Shown: positions 45,746 to 55,480, numbered from the stretch's first letter. The stretch is 64,000 bases of DNA from Pelotomaculum thermopropionicum SI (GCA_000010565.1 AP009389.1:1-64000), one strand, 5' to 3'. Translations and numbers: made by a program. The notes: generated by a model from the sequence alone, not told the origin.

Positions 45746-46292
45746 ATGAGCAGAAAAGTTTTGCTTATACTATGCTTGAGCGTTTTGCTTATGGTCGGAT
45801 TTACCTGCATGTACGCCGTATCCGGCTATCAAGGCCGACATTGCCGCCTCATACCTTATTTACAGGCTGGCCGGGAGATATCTCTCACGACAGGCCGGCT
45901 TTTTGCTGGCGGCATTTTATGTCTATAACCCTGCTGTATTTATAAACTCTGCCCTTTGGGGGCAGGTGGATTCGTTTTTTACTCTTATTGTTATCTCTGC
46001 GGCGGTTATGCTTTCGGAAAGAAAGGTTGCCGCTTCTGCCGCCCTGTTTGCGGCGGCCGTAATGATGAAGCTGCAGGGGATTATTTTTCTGCCGGTTTTA
46101 TTCTTTGAACTGGCCGGGCAGAGGAGAGCCGACGTCATTTTTAAGGCAGCGGCTTGTGCCCTGGGCACGGCGGCGGCCGTTGCACTCCCGTTTTCCCTGA
46201 ACAATGGAACGCTCTGGATTTTCAAGCTTTTTACGAGTACGGCGGCGGAGTACCCCTATTCATCGGTAAATGCCTTTAATTTTTTTAAATAG
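45746..46292 (+). pseudogene. Polytopic GT-C type glycosyltransferase remnant
   Basis: ATG 45746, with AAGGAG upstream, encodes a membrane anchor MSRKVLLILCLSVLLMVGFT. Near 45825 homologous sequence continues in a different frame as ADIAASYLIYRLAGRYLSRQ and then FYVYNPAVFINSALWGQVDS, a typical loop of polyprenol-dependent GT-C enzymes. The frame stops at 46292 after three or four spans, well short of a full-length enzyme. An internal deletion plus 3' loss explain this. It is the third broken gene in this part of the window. Confidence 0.75.
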
Positions 46293-46296
46293 GCTC

Positions 46297-46333
46297 TTGA
46301 CATAAAATAATATTAATTTTATAATGGTTATGA
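46297..46333 (+). promoter_or_regulatory. Consensus promoter with overlapping PerR box
   Basis: TTGACA (46297-46302), 17 bp, TATAAT (46320-46325), a perfect sigma-A promoter. TTATAATGGTTATGA (46319-46333) overlaps the -10 and matches the PerR box TTATAATnATTATAA at 12 of 14 defined positions. Bound repressor would block the promoter, giving autoregulation of the gene downstream. Confidence 0.82.
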
Positions 46334-46357
46334 ATTAATAGGGGAAATAAAATAAAA

Positions 46358-46780
46358 ATGATTACAAAAAAGTTGAAAAAGCTGGGCTTAAAATTAACTC
46401 CCCAGAGGCTGGCCATCTTAAACCTGCTCGAGGGCAATACAACGCATCCCTCGGCCGAGGAAATTTACAACCAGTTGAAGCCTCAGTTTCCTTCCCTGTC
46501 TCTTGCCACGGTCTACAACACTCTTGAAGTGCTGGCCGGGGCCGGCGAACTGCAGGAAATAAGGATAAAAGCGGACAAAAGGAACTTCGACCCCAACCCC
46601 GTTCCGCACGGCCACTTTTTGTGCCGGCTTTGCCAGTCCATTTGCGACCTGGACATAAGACCCCTGGAGATACAAACTCCGTTTAACATAAAGGGCTACC
46701 TTGTAGAAGAATACACGCTTTATTTTTACGGGGTTTGCCCTAAGTGCCTGGAAAAGGGTGCAAATAAAGGCGGGGAGTGA
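46358..46780 (+). CDS. perR: Fur-family peroxide regulator, PerR-like
   Basis: A 140-residue Fur-family repressor: N-terminal winged helix (LTPQRLAILNLLEGN, LATVYNTLEVLAG) and a metal-binding dimerisation domain. Structural zinc cysteines are at 89/92 and 127/130. Regulatory ligands H30, D78, H84 and H86 correspond to PerR positions; an aspartate at 78 rather than the glutamate of many Fur proteins favours PerR. PerR senses peroxide through iron-catalysed histidine oxidation. A PerR box on its own promoter and a rubrerythrin gene 45 bp downstream support the assignment. Confidence 0.87.
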   Translation: MITKKLKKLGLKLTPQRLAILNLLEGNTTHPSAEEIYNQLKPQFPSLSLATVYNTLEVLAGAGELQEIRIKADKRNFDPNPVPHGHFLCRLCQSICDLDIRPLEIQTPFNIKGYLVEEYTLYFYGVCPKCLEKGANKGGE

Positions 46781-46825
46781 ATTTTTCACCTCTTGTAATA
46801 AAAAAATTATCAGGGAGGTAAAAAA

Positions 46826-47371
46826 ATGAAAAGATGGCGCTGCACAGTTTGCGGGTACGTCCACGTAGGGGAGGCTCCGCCGGAAAAATGTCCCAACTGC
46901 GGGGCCCCGAAGGAAAAGTTCGAGCTTTTGACCGCTACCGGCCCGGATTTGGTGGACTGGAACAAGATCGGCGTGGCGAAGGGAACCGGCTTTGAAAGCG
47001 ATCTGGAGATGCAGTTTAAGGGGGAATGCATGGAGGTGGGGATGTACATCGCCATGGCCCGCCAGGCCGAGCGGGAGGGTTACCCGGAGATAGCCGAGAC
47101 GATGAAGCGGATAGCCTGGGAGGAAGCCCATCACGCGGCCCGCTTTGCCGAACTTTTAGGTGATGTGGTGGGAGAAAGCACGGAGGAAAACCTGAAGAAA
47201 CTGGTGGAGGGCGAGGCAGGCGCCAACCGCGGCAAGAAGGATATTGCCACCCGCTCCAAAAAGGAAGGGCAGGATGCCATCCACGATGCCATCCATGAGG
47301 CCTGCAAGGACGAGGCCAGGCACTGCATGGCTTTCTACGGGCTCTTAAAAAGGTATTTCCCCCAAGCATGA
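46826..47371 (+). CDS. rbr: Rubrerythrin with N-terminal rubredoxin domain
   Basis: A 181-residue peroxide-reducing protein of anaerobes. The rubredoxin-type Fe(Cys)4 centre is at the N-terminus (C6, C9, C22, C25 in [15 protein letters not shown] ... CPNCGAP). The ferritin-like di-iron domain follows with [10 protein letters not shown]-type and [15 protein letters not shown] helices and a second set near DEARHCMAF. The order rubredoxin-first is that of reverse rubrerythrins, found in clostridial peroxide defence. AGGGAGG precedes the ATG. Co-transcription with the PerR-like gene is likely. Confidence 0.93.
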   Translation: MKRWRCTVCGYVHVGEAPPEKCPNCGAPKEKFELLTATGPDLVDWNKIGVAKGTGFESDLEMQFKGECMEVGMYIAMARQAEREGYPEIAETMKRIAWEEAHHAARFAELLGDVVGESTEENLKKLVEGEAGANRGKKDIATRSKKEGQDAIHDAIHEACKDEARHCMAFYGLLKRYFPQA

Positions 47372-47475
47372 AATATTGATAGATTCGGATAAGCCGTTTT
47401 AAATAAACCGGTGGGGCCAATTGGGCCCCGCAAACACCGGAAAGCAGGAAATTTTTCTCCTTAAAATTGTCTTAG

Positions 47476-47515
47476 AAGGGCTTTCCCCCTTGACAGGTGA
47501 AAGCCCTTTTTATTT
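47476..47515 (+). terminator. Terminator after rubrerythrin
   Basis: Perfect ten-base stem AAGGGCTTTC (47476-47485) / GAAAGCCCTT (47499-47508), then TTTATTTTG. An additional hairpin GGGGCC-AATTG-GGCCCC lies upstream at about 47413-47429. Confidence 0.88.
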
Positions 47516-47723
47516 TGACCGAAACTGCCCCACGTGTGCTCCGTGCGATAAAAAGGTATTAAAAGGTATTAAAAAAAGAGGATATTAAAGATAAATTCTC
47601 GAATAGTAAAAACATTCTATACCGTTGATAGAATATTAACGGGTTTAACCTCAGCCGGCAAGCTTGAAGAAGAAATCTGCGCATCTAAAGAGCAGCATGT
47701 CATCCAACTAAGGAGTCAGGCAT
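47516..47723. other. Upstream region of the second two-component system
   Basis: Contains two tandem copies of AAAAGGTATT (47551-47570) and an inverted repeat ATTCTAT-N7-ATAGAAT (47614-47620 / 47628-47634). Both are candidate regulator sites for the kinase/regulator genes downstream. No clean sigma-A hexamer pair was found. Confidence 0.45.
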
Positions 47724-48968
47724 ATGAATCTCTCAAAAATCGATTACTTATTTGATGTTTCTATTAAAACGCTTTATTTTGCCGGCAAGCTTTTACAAGA
47801 GCGCGGCAATTTTGAGCGGGTTCCCGGTTGGCTTGCTGAGACTCTGGGGGTTAACGGCTCGGCTTTAGGTATTGTAGCGGCGAAGCAGTGTAAAGTCTAT
47901 TTTGCCCGGGCTGGTCAAAACGGCGAAGCCGGTTCTATGGAAGTAGCTGTGGATGTGCTGCGGTGCCTGTGTCAAAATTCTTTTGGGAACAGTAATGTCA
48001 AATGCCGTGTCTTTGACTGTCCGGTGAGACAAAAGATATTCGATAAGTGCGGCCGGTCCGGTCTGGAGGCAAGCTGTTTCCCCATGGCCGGCAGGAAAGG
48101 CTTTTTAATGGTATGCGGAGAAGCACTGCTGCTGAATTCTTCCCCCGTTACGGAAATACTTAAGGCCATAACCCATATCATCGCATGCGGTTTGGATGCT
48201 GCTGATAGAACGCGAGAAGCCGCCTCGTATTTTCTGCCTCCCGAAAATATGGCCCAAATGTGGTCAGAAATGCTGGCCGGCTTATCCCATGATTTAAGAA
48301 CGCCTCTGGCCTGTATTAAAGGATACATCACAACCTTGATGCGGGAAGACGTTACCTGGGATCCTGCTGATGAAAAAGAGTTTATGAACATTATTGTTGA
48401 GGAAACAGATCATATTGAAAGTTTAATTAATAACCTGTTGGATTCCACCACTTTTAGCTGGAAAGGTGAAATTGAACTAAGAAAAGAACTCATTTCACTG
48501 CCTCAAATAGTTAATAAAGTGCTCAGGGACCCGTCATACCGTATTAAAAATCACCAGTTTACCGTATTGTTTCCGGAAGGATTCCCGCTTGTAGAAGCGG
48601 ACCCGGTCAGGATCGAGCAGGTGCTGCGAAACCTTGTAGACAACGCGGTCAAATATTCCATGGAGGACACTCAAATTGTCATTAAAGGGGAAGCAATGGC
48701 TGGTGAAATAGTTGTTTCGATTGCCGATCAGGGCATCGGCATTGATAGCGAACACTTAAAATGGCTGTTTGAAAAATTTTTCCGGGTGGGCATAAAGGAA
48801 AATAATAAGGGAATGGGGCTGGGGTTGCCTTTAGCCCGTCAAATATTAATTAGCCACGGTGGCAGGATCTGGGCGGAAAGCAAGTTAAACCAGGGAACAA
48901 CTTTTTACTTCACGCTGCCTGTAGGCCAACAAACAGCTAAGATGAATAAACACCCGCGGGGCGACTAG
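47724..48968 (+). CDS. Sensor histidine kinase, soluble, KdpD-like C-terminus
   Basis: A 414-residue kinase without membrane segments. The N-terminal half (about 1-165) looks like a GAF-type sensor with several cysteines (CRVFDCPVRQKIFDKCGRSG), which could make it redox- or metal-sensitive. The phospho-histidine lies in GLSHDLRTPLACIKGY near 190. The ATPase domain has NLVDNAVKYS, ADQGIGID and GMGLGLPLAR. The core resembles the cytoplasmic part of KdpD, but no kdp genes are present. It is followed 9 bp later by its response regulator. Confidence 0.9.
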   Translation: MNLSKIDYLFDVSIKTLYFAGKLLQERGNFERVPGWLAETLGVNGSALGIVAAKQCKVYFARAGQNGEAGSMEVAVDVLRCLCQNSFGNSNVKCRVFDCPVRQKIFDKCGRSGLEASCFPMAGRKGFLMVCGEALLLNSSPVTEILKAITHIIACGLDAADRTREAASYFLPPENMAQMWSEMLAGLSHDLRTPLACIKGYITTLMREDVTWDPADEKEFMNIIVEETDHIESLINNLLDSTTFSWKGEIELRKELISLPQIVNKVLRDPSYRIKNHQFTVLFPEGFPLVEADPVRIEQVLRNLVDNAVKYSMEDTQIVIKGEAMAGEIVVSIADQGIGIDSEHLKWLFEKFFRVGIKENNKGMGLGLPLARQILISHGGRIWAESKLNQGTTFYFTLPVGQQTAKMNKHPRGD

Positions 48969-48977
48969 GGGGTTGAG

Positions 48978-49676
48978 ATGAAGCGCAAAACGATCCTGAT
49001 AGTGGATGACGAACCTCGCCTGGTGCGATTAGTTAAGGTTAACCTGTTGGCCAGTGGGTACGTGGTGGATACAGCCGCCGATGGAAAAACTGCAATTGAG
49101 ATGCTGGAATCTTCCGGCTATGATTTGTTAATTTTAGATATTATGCTTCCCGGCCCTCTCAATGGATTTGAGGTTTGCAAGAGAATCCGCGAATTTTCCG
49201 ATATCCCTATTATTATGCTTACGGGCCGGGCCCGCGAGCAGGACCGGATCCGGGGTTTTGACGCAGGGGCTGATGATTATGTAACCAAGCCCTTTAGCGT
49301 TGAGGAATTGCTGCTTCGTGTCAAGGCTATTCTCAGGAGAAGTCATCCATCGGAGGAATTTCCAAAAGGCCCTGTCTATAAATTTGGCGACCTGGTTATC
49401 AATTTTGCCCAAAAACGGGTCTTTGTCAGGGGCAGGGAAGTGAGGCTCACCGCTACCGAATACCAGGTCTTGTACCACCTGGGTTGTAATGCGGGAAAGG
49501 TAATTACCCATGAAGATTTGTTGACCCGGGTTTGGGGTGCTGAATACCGTAACGAGTTGCACTACCTGAGAAACTACATCAGCAGTTTACGAAAAAAAAT
49601 TGAGGATGATCCTGGCGATCCTAAATACATTCTTGGCAAACACGGTATTGGCTACTACCTGGCATTAGGTGAATAG
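48978..49676 (+). CDS. OmpR/KdpE-family response regulator
   Basis: A 232-residue regulator with a receiver domain (DDEPRLVRLV, phosphoacceptor aspartate in LLILDIMLPG, lysine in DDYVTKPFS) and a winged-helix domain ending RNELHYLRNYISSLRKKIED and HGIGYYLALGE. It is the partner of the kinase just upstream and ends at a strong terminator. Its targets are not evident; glnA is the next gene but has its own upstream region. Confidence 0.93.
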   Translation: MKRKTILIVDDEPRLVRLVKVNLLASGYVVDTAADGKTAIEMLESSGYDLLILDIMLPGPLNGFEVCKRIREFSDIPIIMLTGRAREQDRIRGFDAGADDYVTKPFSVEELLLRVKAILRRSHPSEEFPKGPVYKFGDLVINFAQKRVFVRGREVRLTATEYQVLYHLGCNAGKVITHEDLLTRVWGAEYRNELHYLRNYISSLRKKIEDDPGDPKYILGKHGIGYYLALGE

Positions 49677-49702
49677 AAAACTTTATAAAAATTCCTTGGG
49701 TG

Positions 49703-49731
49703 ACTCTGCCAAATAAAGGCAGAGTTTTTTT
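49703..49731 (+). terminator. Terminator after the second two-component system
   Basis: Eight-base stem ACTCTGCC (49703-49710) / GGCAGAGT (49718-49725) followed by seven T residues. Confidence 0.9.
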
Positions 49732-49854
49732 ATGAACTTCTTATATTCATGATTATCTCTTTTATGATTTTTTGATGAAACATCAATTAGATTAAAACTA
49801 ACCGGTGCCTTTCCCATTAAAACAAATATAATAACTATGGCTTGGAGGCTGGTA

Positions 49855-51186
49855 ATGCTTACCCGTGAAGACGTCCTGGAAAAAGCCAGGGAAGAACGAG
49901 TAAAATTCCTCCGTTTGCAGTTTACCGATATTTTCGGCGCTTTGAAAAATATCGCCGTCACGTCGGAGGATTTGGAACGGGCGTTGGCCGGCAGGGTTTC
50001 CTTCGACAGCTCTGTGGTTGACGGGGTGGTCAGCAGCCAGGAACAGGACATTACCCTCCAGCCCGACCTGTCCACCTTTTTAGTGCTTCCCTGGCGCCCC
50101 CGTGAGGAAGCGGTGGCCCGCTTCATCTGTGATGTAGCCAACCCGGACGGGACTCCCTACCCTGGATGCTCGCGCAGCGTTCTGAAACAGGTGCTGAGTG
50201 AAGCCGACCGGGCGGGGTTTAAAATACTGGTGGGTGTGGAGGTGGAATTTTATCTTTTTTATACGGACGAAAACGGCAACCCAACCACCAATACCCATGA
50301 CAGTGCAGGATATTGCGACTTGACCCCTGTTGACCTGGGTGAAAATGCCCGGCGGGACATGGTGTTGGTCCTGGAAGAAATGGGGACGGACATCGGTTTC
50401 AGTCATCATGAAAAAGGGCCGGGCCAGCACGGAATCACCCTGAAACCGGATAACGCTCTGGCCGTTGCAGACAAGCTGGTAACTTTCAAGTTTATCGTGC
50501 GTACCATTGCCCAGCGGTACGGACTGCATGCTTCCTTAATGCCTAAACCGCTTAACGGCAGGCCGGGGTCGGCATTGAACTTGTGCCTGTTTCTCCAGCG
50601 CAATGGGTACGGCTTTTTTGACGATGCACCTAAACAGCCTTCGCAGCTTGGCCAGGAGGTCGGGCACTTTATCGCCGGGATTCTGGCCCACGCCCGGGCT
50701 AACACCGCCATTACCAATCCACTGGTTAACTCTTATAAGCGGCTGTTCCCCAATGGCCTTACAATGCCTGTGCGTGTTGCCTGGTCGGAAGACAGCCGCA
50801 ATACGGTGCTTAGGGTGGTTACCCAGTGCGGGCAGGAAACGCGGGTAGAGGTGCGGAACCCGGATCCGGCATGCAACCCGTACCTTGCTCTATCCGTAAT
50901 TTTGAAAGCGGGATTGGAGGGTATTCGACAGCAGCTTCCCCAGCCGCCTCCGCTGAGCGAAAACATTTTCCTAGCAGATGACAACCAGAGCAAGGGCGCG
51001 CAGGTTGCCTGCCTGCCCCGCACCCTGGGTGAAGCCCTGCAGGAACTGGTTTCCGATCAACTGGCCAGGGCTACACTGGGCGAGTATATTTTCCGGCGGT
51101 TCGTCGAGGCAAAAGGTGAAGAGTGGGAACGTTTCCAGGCATTTGTGCATCCCTGGGAACTGCAAGAATATCTCTCCTGCTTTTAG
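49855..51186 (+). CDS. glnA: Glutamine synthetase, type I
   Basis: GlnA makes glutamine from glutamate and ammonia using ATP. From ATG 49855, with GGAGG six bases upstream, the product is 443 residues, the length of the Firmicutes GlnA. Seen: beta-grasp start FLRLQFTDIFGALKNIAVTS, the metal-binding VGVEVEFYLF near 130, GPGQHGITL near 195, KPLNGRPGSALNLCLFLQ near 230 and VRNPDPACNPYLALSVIL near 335. A possible -10 TATAAT lies at 49828-49833. No GlnR operator was recognised. gdhA follows 180 bp later. Confidence 0.95.
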   Translation: MLTREDVLEKAREERVKFLRLQFTDIFGALKNIAVTSEDLERALAGRVSFDSSVVDGVVSSQEQDITLQPDLSTFLVLPWRPREEAVARFICDVANPDGTPYPGCSRSVLKQVLSEADRAGFKILVGVEVEFYLFYTDENGNPTTNTHDSAGYCDLTPVDLGENARRDMVLVLEEMGTDIGFSHHEKGPGQHGITLKPDNALAVADKLVTFKFIVRTIAQRYGLHASLMPKPLNGRPGSALNLCLFLQRNGYGFFDDAPKQPSQLGQEVGHFIAGILAHARANTAITNPLVNSYKRLFPNGLTMPVRVAWSEDSRNTVLRVVTQCGQETRVEVRNPDPACNPYLALSVILKAGLEGIRQQLPQPPPLSENIFLADDNQSKGAQVACLPRTLGEALQELVSDQLARATLGEYIFRRFVEAKGEEWERFQAFVHPWELQEYLSCF

Positions 51187-51344
51187 CAACTGATTTTACA
51201 TAACATTGAGTGGTGGTCAGTACAAAAGGTTAGTTCTAAGAATGGCCCCGGGCCAATCCATGTTGATCTTCGCAAAGGCACGCCAGGTTATCAAGAGCCC
51301 TTGATGCAGTTTTAATGCGGGTTCTTTGGCAGCTTTCAAATTAA

Positions 51345-52712
<1,368 letters not shown>

Positions 52713-52757
52713 TTTTAGCAAGGCAAGAACTGCCGGAAAGGCAAAGGAGGTTGAACC

Positions 52758-52913
52758 ATGGATCAGTGCCCGTTAGCTTATGTTGACCCTTGTTCAAAAT
52801 GCGCTCAATTTGGGAACTGCTGTCCGAGTCAATCCCTCCAGAAACTTAACGTTCTTGAAAACGAGCTGCAAGAATTGAAAAAGATGCTGCAACAACTGGT
52901 TGATAAAAAATAA
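52758..52913 (+). CDS. Small cysteine-rich protein, unknown
   Basis: A 51-residue ORF with ATG 52758 and a very good ribosome site AAAGGAGG. The first half carries five cysteines (C4, C12, C15, C21, C22) in the pattern C-x7-C-x2-C-x5-CC. The second half is a leucine-heptad helix (LQKLNVLENELQELKKMLQQ) that should form a coiled coil. It lies 45 bp after gdhA and before a strong terminator, so it is probably the last gene of the gdhA transcript. I do not recognise the family. The layout suggests a small metal- or cluster-binding protein that oligomerises through its helix. Confidence 0.7.
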   Translation: MDQCPLAYVDPCSKCAQFGNCCPSQSLQKLNVLENELQELKKMLQQLVDKK

Positions 52914-52961
52914 AGGATTAACCTGGACGAACCGGAACCAAAGCATTCGCAGTTAAAACAT

Positions 52962-53001
52962 AAATGAGACAGGGACGGCAGTTCCTCTTGTCTCATTTTT
53001 T
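52962..53001 (+). terminator. Terminator after gdhA and the cysteine-rich gene
   Basis: Perfect ten-base stem AAATGAGACA (52962-52971) / TGTCTCATTT (52989-52998) followed by T residues. Confidence 0.88.
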
Positions 53002-53134
53002 AACGCAAAAAAAAGCAGTTGATTTACAGGGTACAGGCCTGCAAGGGAAATGGCATCACGATATAGGGGCTGCCAGGAACAGGTAGGGCAAATAACTTGC
53101 TGTACACTGCGGCCGCCCTGGCAGGGCAAGACTA

Positions 53135-53163
53135 TTGCATTTAGCCGGATTTAAATGTATAAT
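53135..53163 (+). promoter_or_regulatory. Sigma-A promoter of tRNA-Ser/SRP RNA
   Basis: TTGCAT (53135-53140), 17 bp, TATAAT (53158-53163), 86 bp before the tRNA. It can drive both the tRNA and the SRP RNA. Confidence 0.8.
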
Positions 53164-53249
53164 TACCTATGCGGCAACTCTGGAAACAAAGTGTTTACAG
53201 TTCGCGTATCGAATATCAAACTAATAATAGAATTTTTCAAGTAGTGCAC

Positions 53250-53339
53250 GGAGAGATGGCCGAGTGGATGAAGGCGCACGCCTGGAGAGCGTGTGGACGG
53301 GGAACCGTCTCGTGGGTTCGAATCCCACTCTGTCCGCCA
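53250..53339 (+). tRNA. tRNA-Ser(GGA)
   Basis: Class II tRNA with anticodon GGA in loop CTGGAGA, long variable arm, T arm CGTGGGTTCGAATCCCAC and encoded CCA. The acceptor stem is GGAGAGA against TCTGTCC, which leaves a G-G opposition at the fourth pair. The sister tRNA-Ser(CGA) has TCTCTCC and pairs perfectly. The rest of the molecule looks normal. Confidence 0.93.
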
Positions 53340-53352
53340 TTTTATTAAAATT

Positions 53353-53621
53353 GGCCGTGCTAGACGGGGAGGCAGCGGTGCCCTGTACCCGCAAACCGCT
53401 ACAGCGGGGTCGAACTCCTGCCCGAGGAGTTGGCTTGTGGGGTCCGGCGCCTGTAAGGGGTGTAGACGATTGGGTCTCGCGCGACGGGGCTTCCTGAACC
53501 GTGTCAGGTCCTGGCGGAAGCAGCACTAAGGGAAATCCCCCGGGTGCCGCGAGGGCGCCTGATCTGAGCTGCCTGCGGGTGTATCGCCCGGAAGCTGATA
53601 TTCGACGGCAGGTGCACGGCC
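53353..53621 (+). ncRNA. ffs: Signal recognition particle RNA, large Firmicutes type
   Basis: The RNA scaffold of SRP, with Alu-like and S domains. Ends pair as GGCCGTGC (53353-53360) / GCACGGCC (53614-53621), giving 269 nt, close to the Bacillus scRNA. The Alu-side sequence GTGCTAGACGGGGAGGCAGC and the S-domain GTGTCAGGTCC ... GGAAGCAGCACTAAG (about 53502-53531) are diagnostic. The S-domain tetraloop reads TGGC, the URRC class, in place of the common GGAA. The place between tRNA-Ser and dnaX is conserved in Firmicutes. Confidence 0.93.
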
Positions 53622-53630
53622 ATAAAACTT

Positions 53631-53665
53631 ACCGCCTCCTTAAAATCAGGGAAGGCGGTTTTTTA
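53631..53665 (+). terminator. Terminator of the SRP RNA
   Basis: Stem ACCGCCT (53631-53637) / AGGCGGT (53653-53659) followed by TTTTTT. Confidence 0.88.
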
Positions 53666-53803
53666 TCGGACGGCTCAATTTACCCGGCCGCCGTGGCGTC
53701 TGAAGGGCGTTAATTGCCGCCGGCCGACAAGGAGATATGTACCGGGCGGCGAAGTATATAGGCAGGATATGTTACAGAGGTTTTTTGAGAAAGGGTTATT
53801 CCT

Positions 53804-55480
53804 ATGACCTATCTTGCACTGTACAGGGAGTGGCGGCCCCGCACATTCGGGGAGATAATCGGCCAGGAACACATTACCAGGACCCTGAAAAACGCCGTGG
53901 AGGCCGGCCGGGTGGGCCACGCCTATATTTTTTGCGGCGCCCGGGGTACCGGCAAGACCACTGCCGCCAAGGTGCTGGCCAAGGCTTTGAACTGCACCGG
54001 CCGGGAGGGGGCCGAGCCCTGCAACCGCTGCGAAAGCTGCCGGGCGGTTAACGAAGGCATTTCCGTGGACGTTATCGAAATAGACGCCGCCTCCAACCGG
54101 GGCATTGACGAGATCAGGGACCTGCGGGAAAAAATCAGGTTTGCCCCTGCTGCGGGCAGGTACAGGGTTTACATAATCGACGAGGTGCACATGCTTACCA
54201 GCGAGGCCTTCAACGCCCTTTTAAAGACGCTGGAGGAACCGCCAAGGCACGCGGTGCTGATCCTGGCCACCACCGAGCCGCACAGGGTGCCCCTGACCAT
54301 CCTGTCCCGCTGCCAGCGCTTTGATTTCAGAAGGATTATTCCCGCTGACATAATTAAAAGGCTTAAGGAGGTGGCGGCCGGCGCAAGGCTGGAAGTCGAG
54401 GAGGAGGCTTTGAGGCTGATTGCCAGGGCGGCCGAGGGCGGCTTGCGGGACGCCCTGAGCATACTCGACCAGGCGGCCGCCTTCGGCGGCATGAAGGTGA
54501 CGGAGGCCGGCGTGCACCAGATCCTGGGGACGGTGCGCACCGACGCCCTGGACAGAATGGCCGGGTGCCTGGCCGCCGGCGAGGCCGGCCGGGCCTTACG
54601 CCTGGTGAGCGAGCTGGCGGGCGAAGGAAAGGACCTGCGCCTGTTTGCCAGAGAGCTGGCAGGTTACTTGCGGGCCCTTCTTTTGGAGAAAATTTCACCC
54701 GGTACGCCGGCCGGGGAGGCCTGGGGCGATACCGCCAGGATGGCGGCGCAGGCGGCGGAGTTTAGCGAGGCGGGGCTTGTCAGGGCGGTGGAAATAATAG
54801 CCCGGGCCGAGCAGGATATGAAGTGGAGCGCCATGCCCGGCATTGTTCTTGAGCTGGCCCTGGTCAAGGCCTGCCGTCCCGAGGCCGGGTGGGATCTCCC
54901 ATCGCTGGCGGCAAGGGTGGCCGGCCTGGAAGAAAAAATCAAGTTGCTGGCTCCGGCCGAAGCTCCCGTTAAAAGGCCGCCTGCTGCGGCAAAAGCGGCA
55001 TCCGCGCCGCGCCAGGCCGCACCGGCGCCGGTGCCGGTGGCGGTACCGGCTCTGCCGCAGAAGCAGGTCCAGGAGGCAGGCGGACCGGGCGGGCCGGCGG
55101 AGGCGGTGTCCCTGGAGCAAGTCAGGGAAGCCTGGGAAGATTTGATGAATGCCATGCGGAAGGAGCGCCTGCCCCTTTACACCAATTACTCGAAGGCCGC
55201 GCCGCTGGCGGTGAAGGGCCGCGTCCTGGTGGTGGGCTTTCCCGAAGGGGAGGCTTTGTTTAAAGAAATTGCGGAGATGCCCGAAAACAAGAAATATTTT
55301 GAAGGGCTGCTGGGCAGGTTTTTTAAAGGAGAGTGGCAGGCTGCCTTTAAGTTTTACCGGGGGCGGATTCCCCTTCCCAGGAGGCGGGAAGCTCCGGCGG
55401 AGCCGGTAGCGGACGTAAAAAGGCGCTTCGGGGGAGAGGAAATAACCCTGGATGACGAACCGGGGGATTCGCTTTTTTAA
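53804..55480 (+). CDS. dnaX: DNA polymerase III subunits gamma/tau
   Basis: DnaX is the AAA+ clamp-loader motor; the tau form also binds polymerase and helicase. The 558-residue product has Walker A GARGTGKTT near 44, a zinc module CNRCESC near 73 and Walker B YIIDEVHML near 122, with SRC sensor motif LSRCQRFDF near 168. An Ala/Pro-rich linker (about 385-425) is followed by a C-terminal domain. I saw no obvious slippery sequence for a short gamma form. It follows the SRP RNA and precedes yaaK and recR. Confidence 0.95.
   Translation: MTYLALYREWRPRTFGEIIGQEHITRTLKNAVEAGRVGHAYIFCGARGTGKTTAAKVLAKALNCTGREGAEPCNRCESCRAVNEGISVDVIEIDAASNRGIDEIRDLREKIRFAPAAGRYRVYIIDEVHMLTSEAFNALLKTLEEPPRHAVLILATTEPHRVPLTILSRCQRFDFRRIIPADIIKRLKEVAAGARLEVEEEALRLIARAAEGGLRDALSILDQAAAFGGMKVTEAGVHQILGTVRTDALDRMAGCLAAGEAGRALRLVSELAGEGKDLRLFARELAGYLRALLLEKISPGTPAGEAWGDTARMAAQAAEFSEAGLVRAVEIIARAEQDMKWSAMPGIVLELALVKACRPEAGWDLPSLAARVAGLEEKIKLLAPAEAPVKRPPAAAKAASAPRQAAPAPVPVAVPALPQKQVQEAGGPGGPAEAVSLEQVREAWEDLMNAMRKERLPLYTNYSKAAPLAVKGRVLVVGFPEGEALFKEIAEMPENKKYFEGLLGRFFKGEWQAAFKFYRGRIPLPRRREAPAEPVADVKRRFGGEEITLDDEPGDSLF

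Noticed and set aside
53264-53529. Overlapping ORFs across tRNA-Ser(GGA) and the SRP RNA
   Set aside because: The sequence is fully explained by the tRNA and SRP RNA structures.
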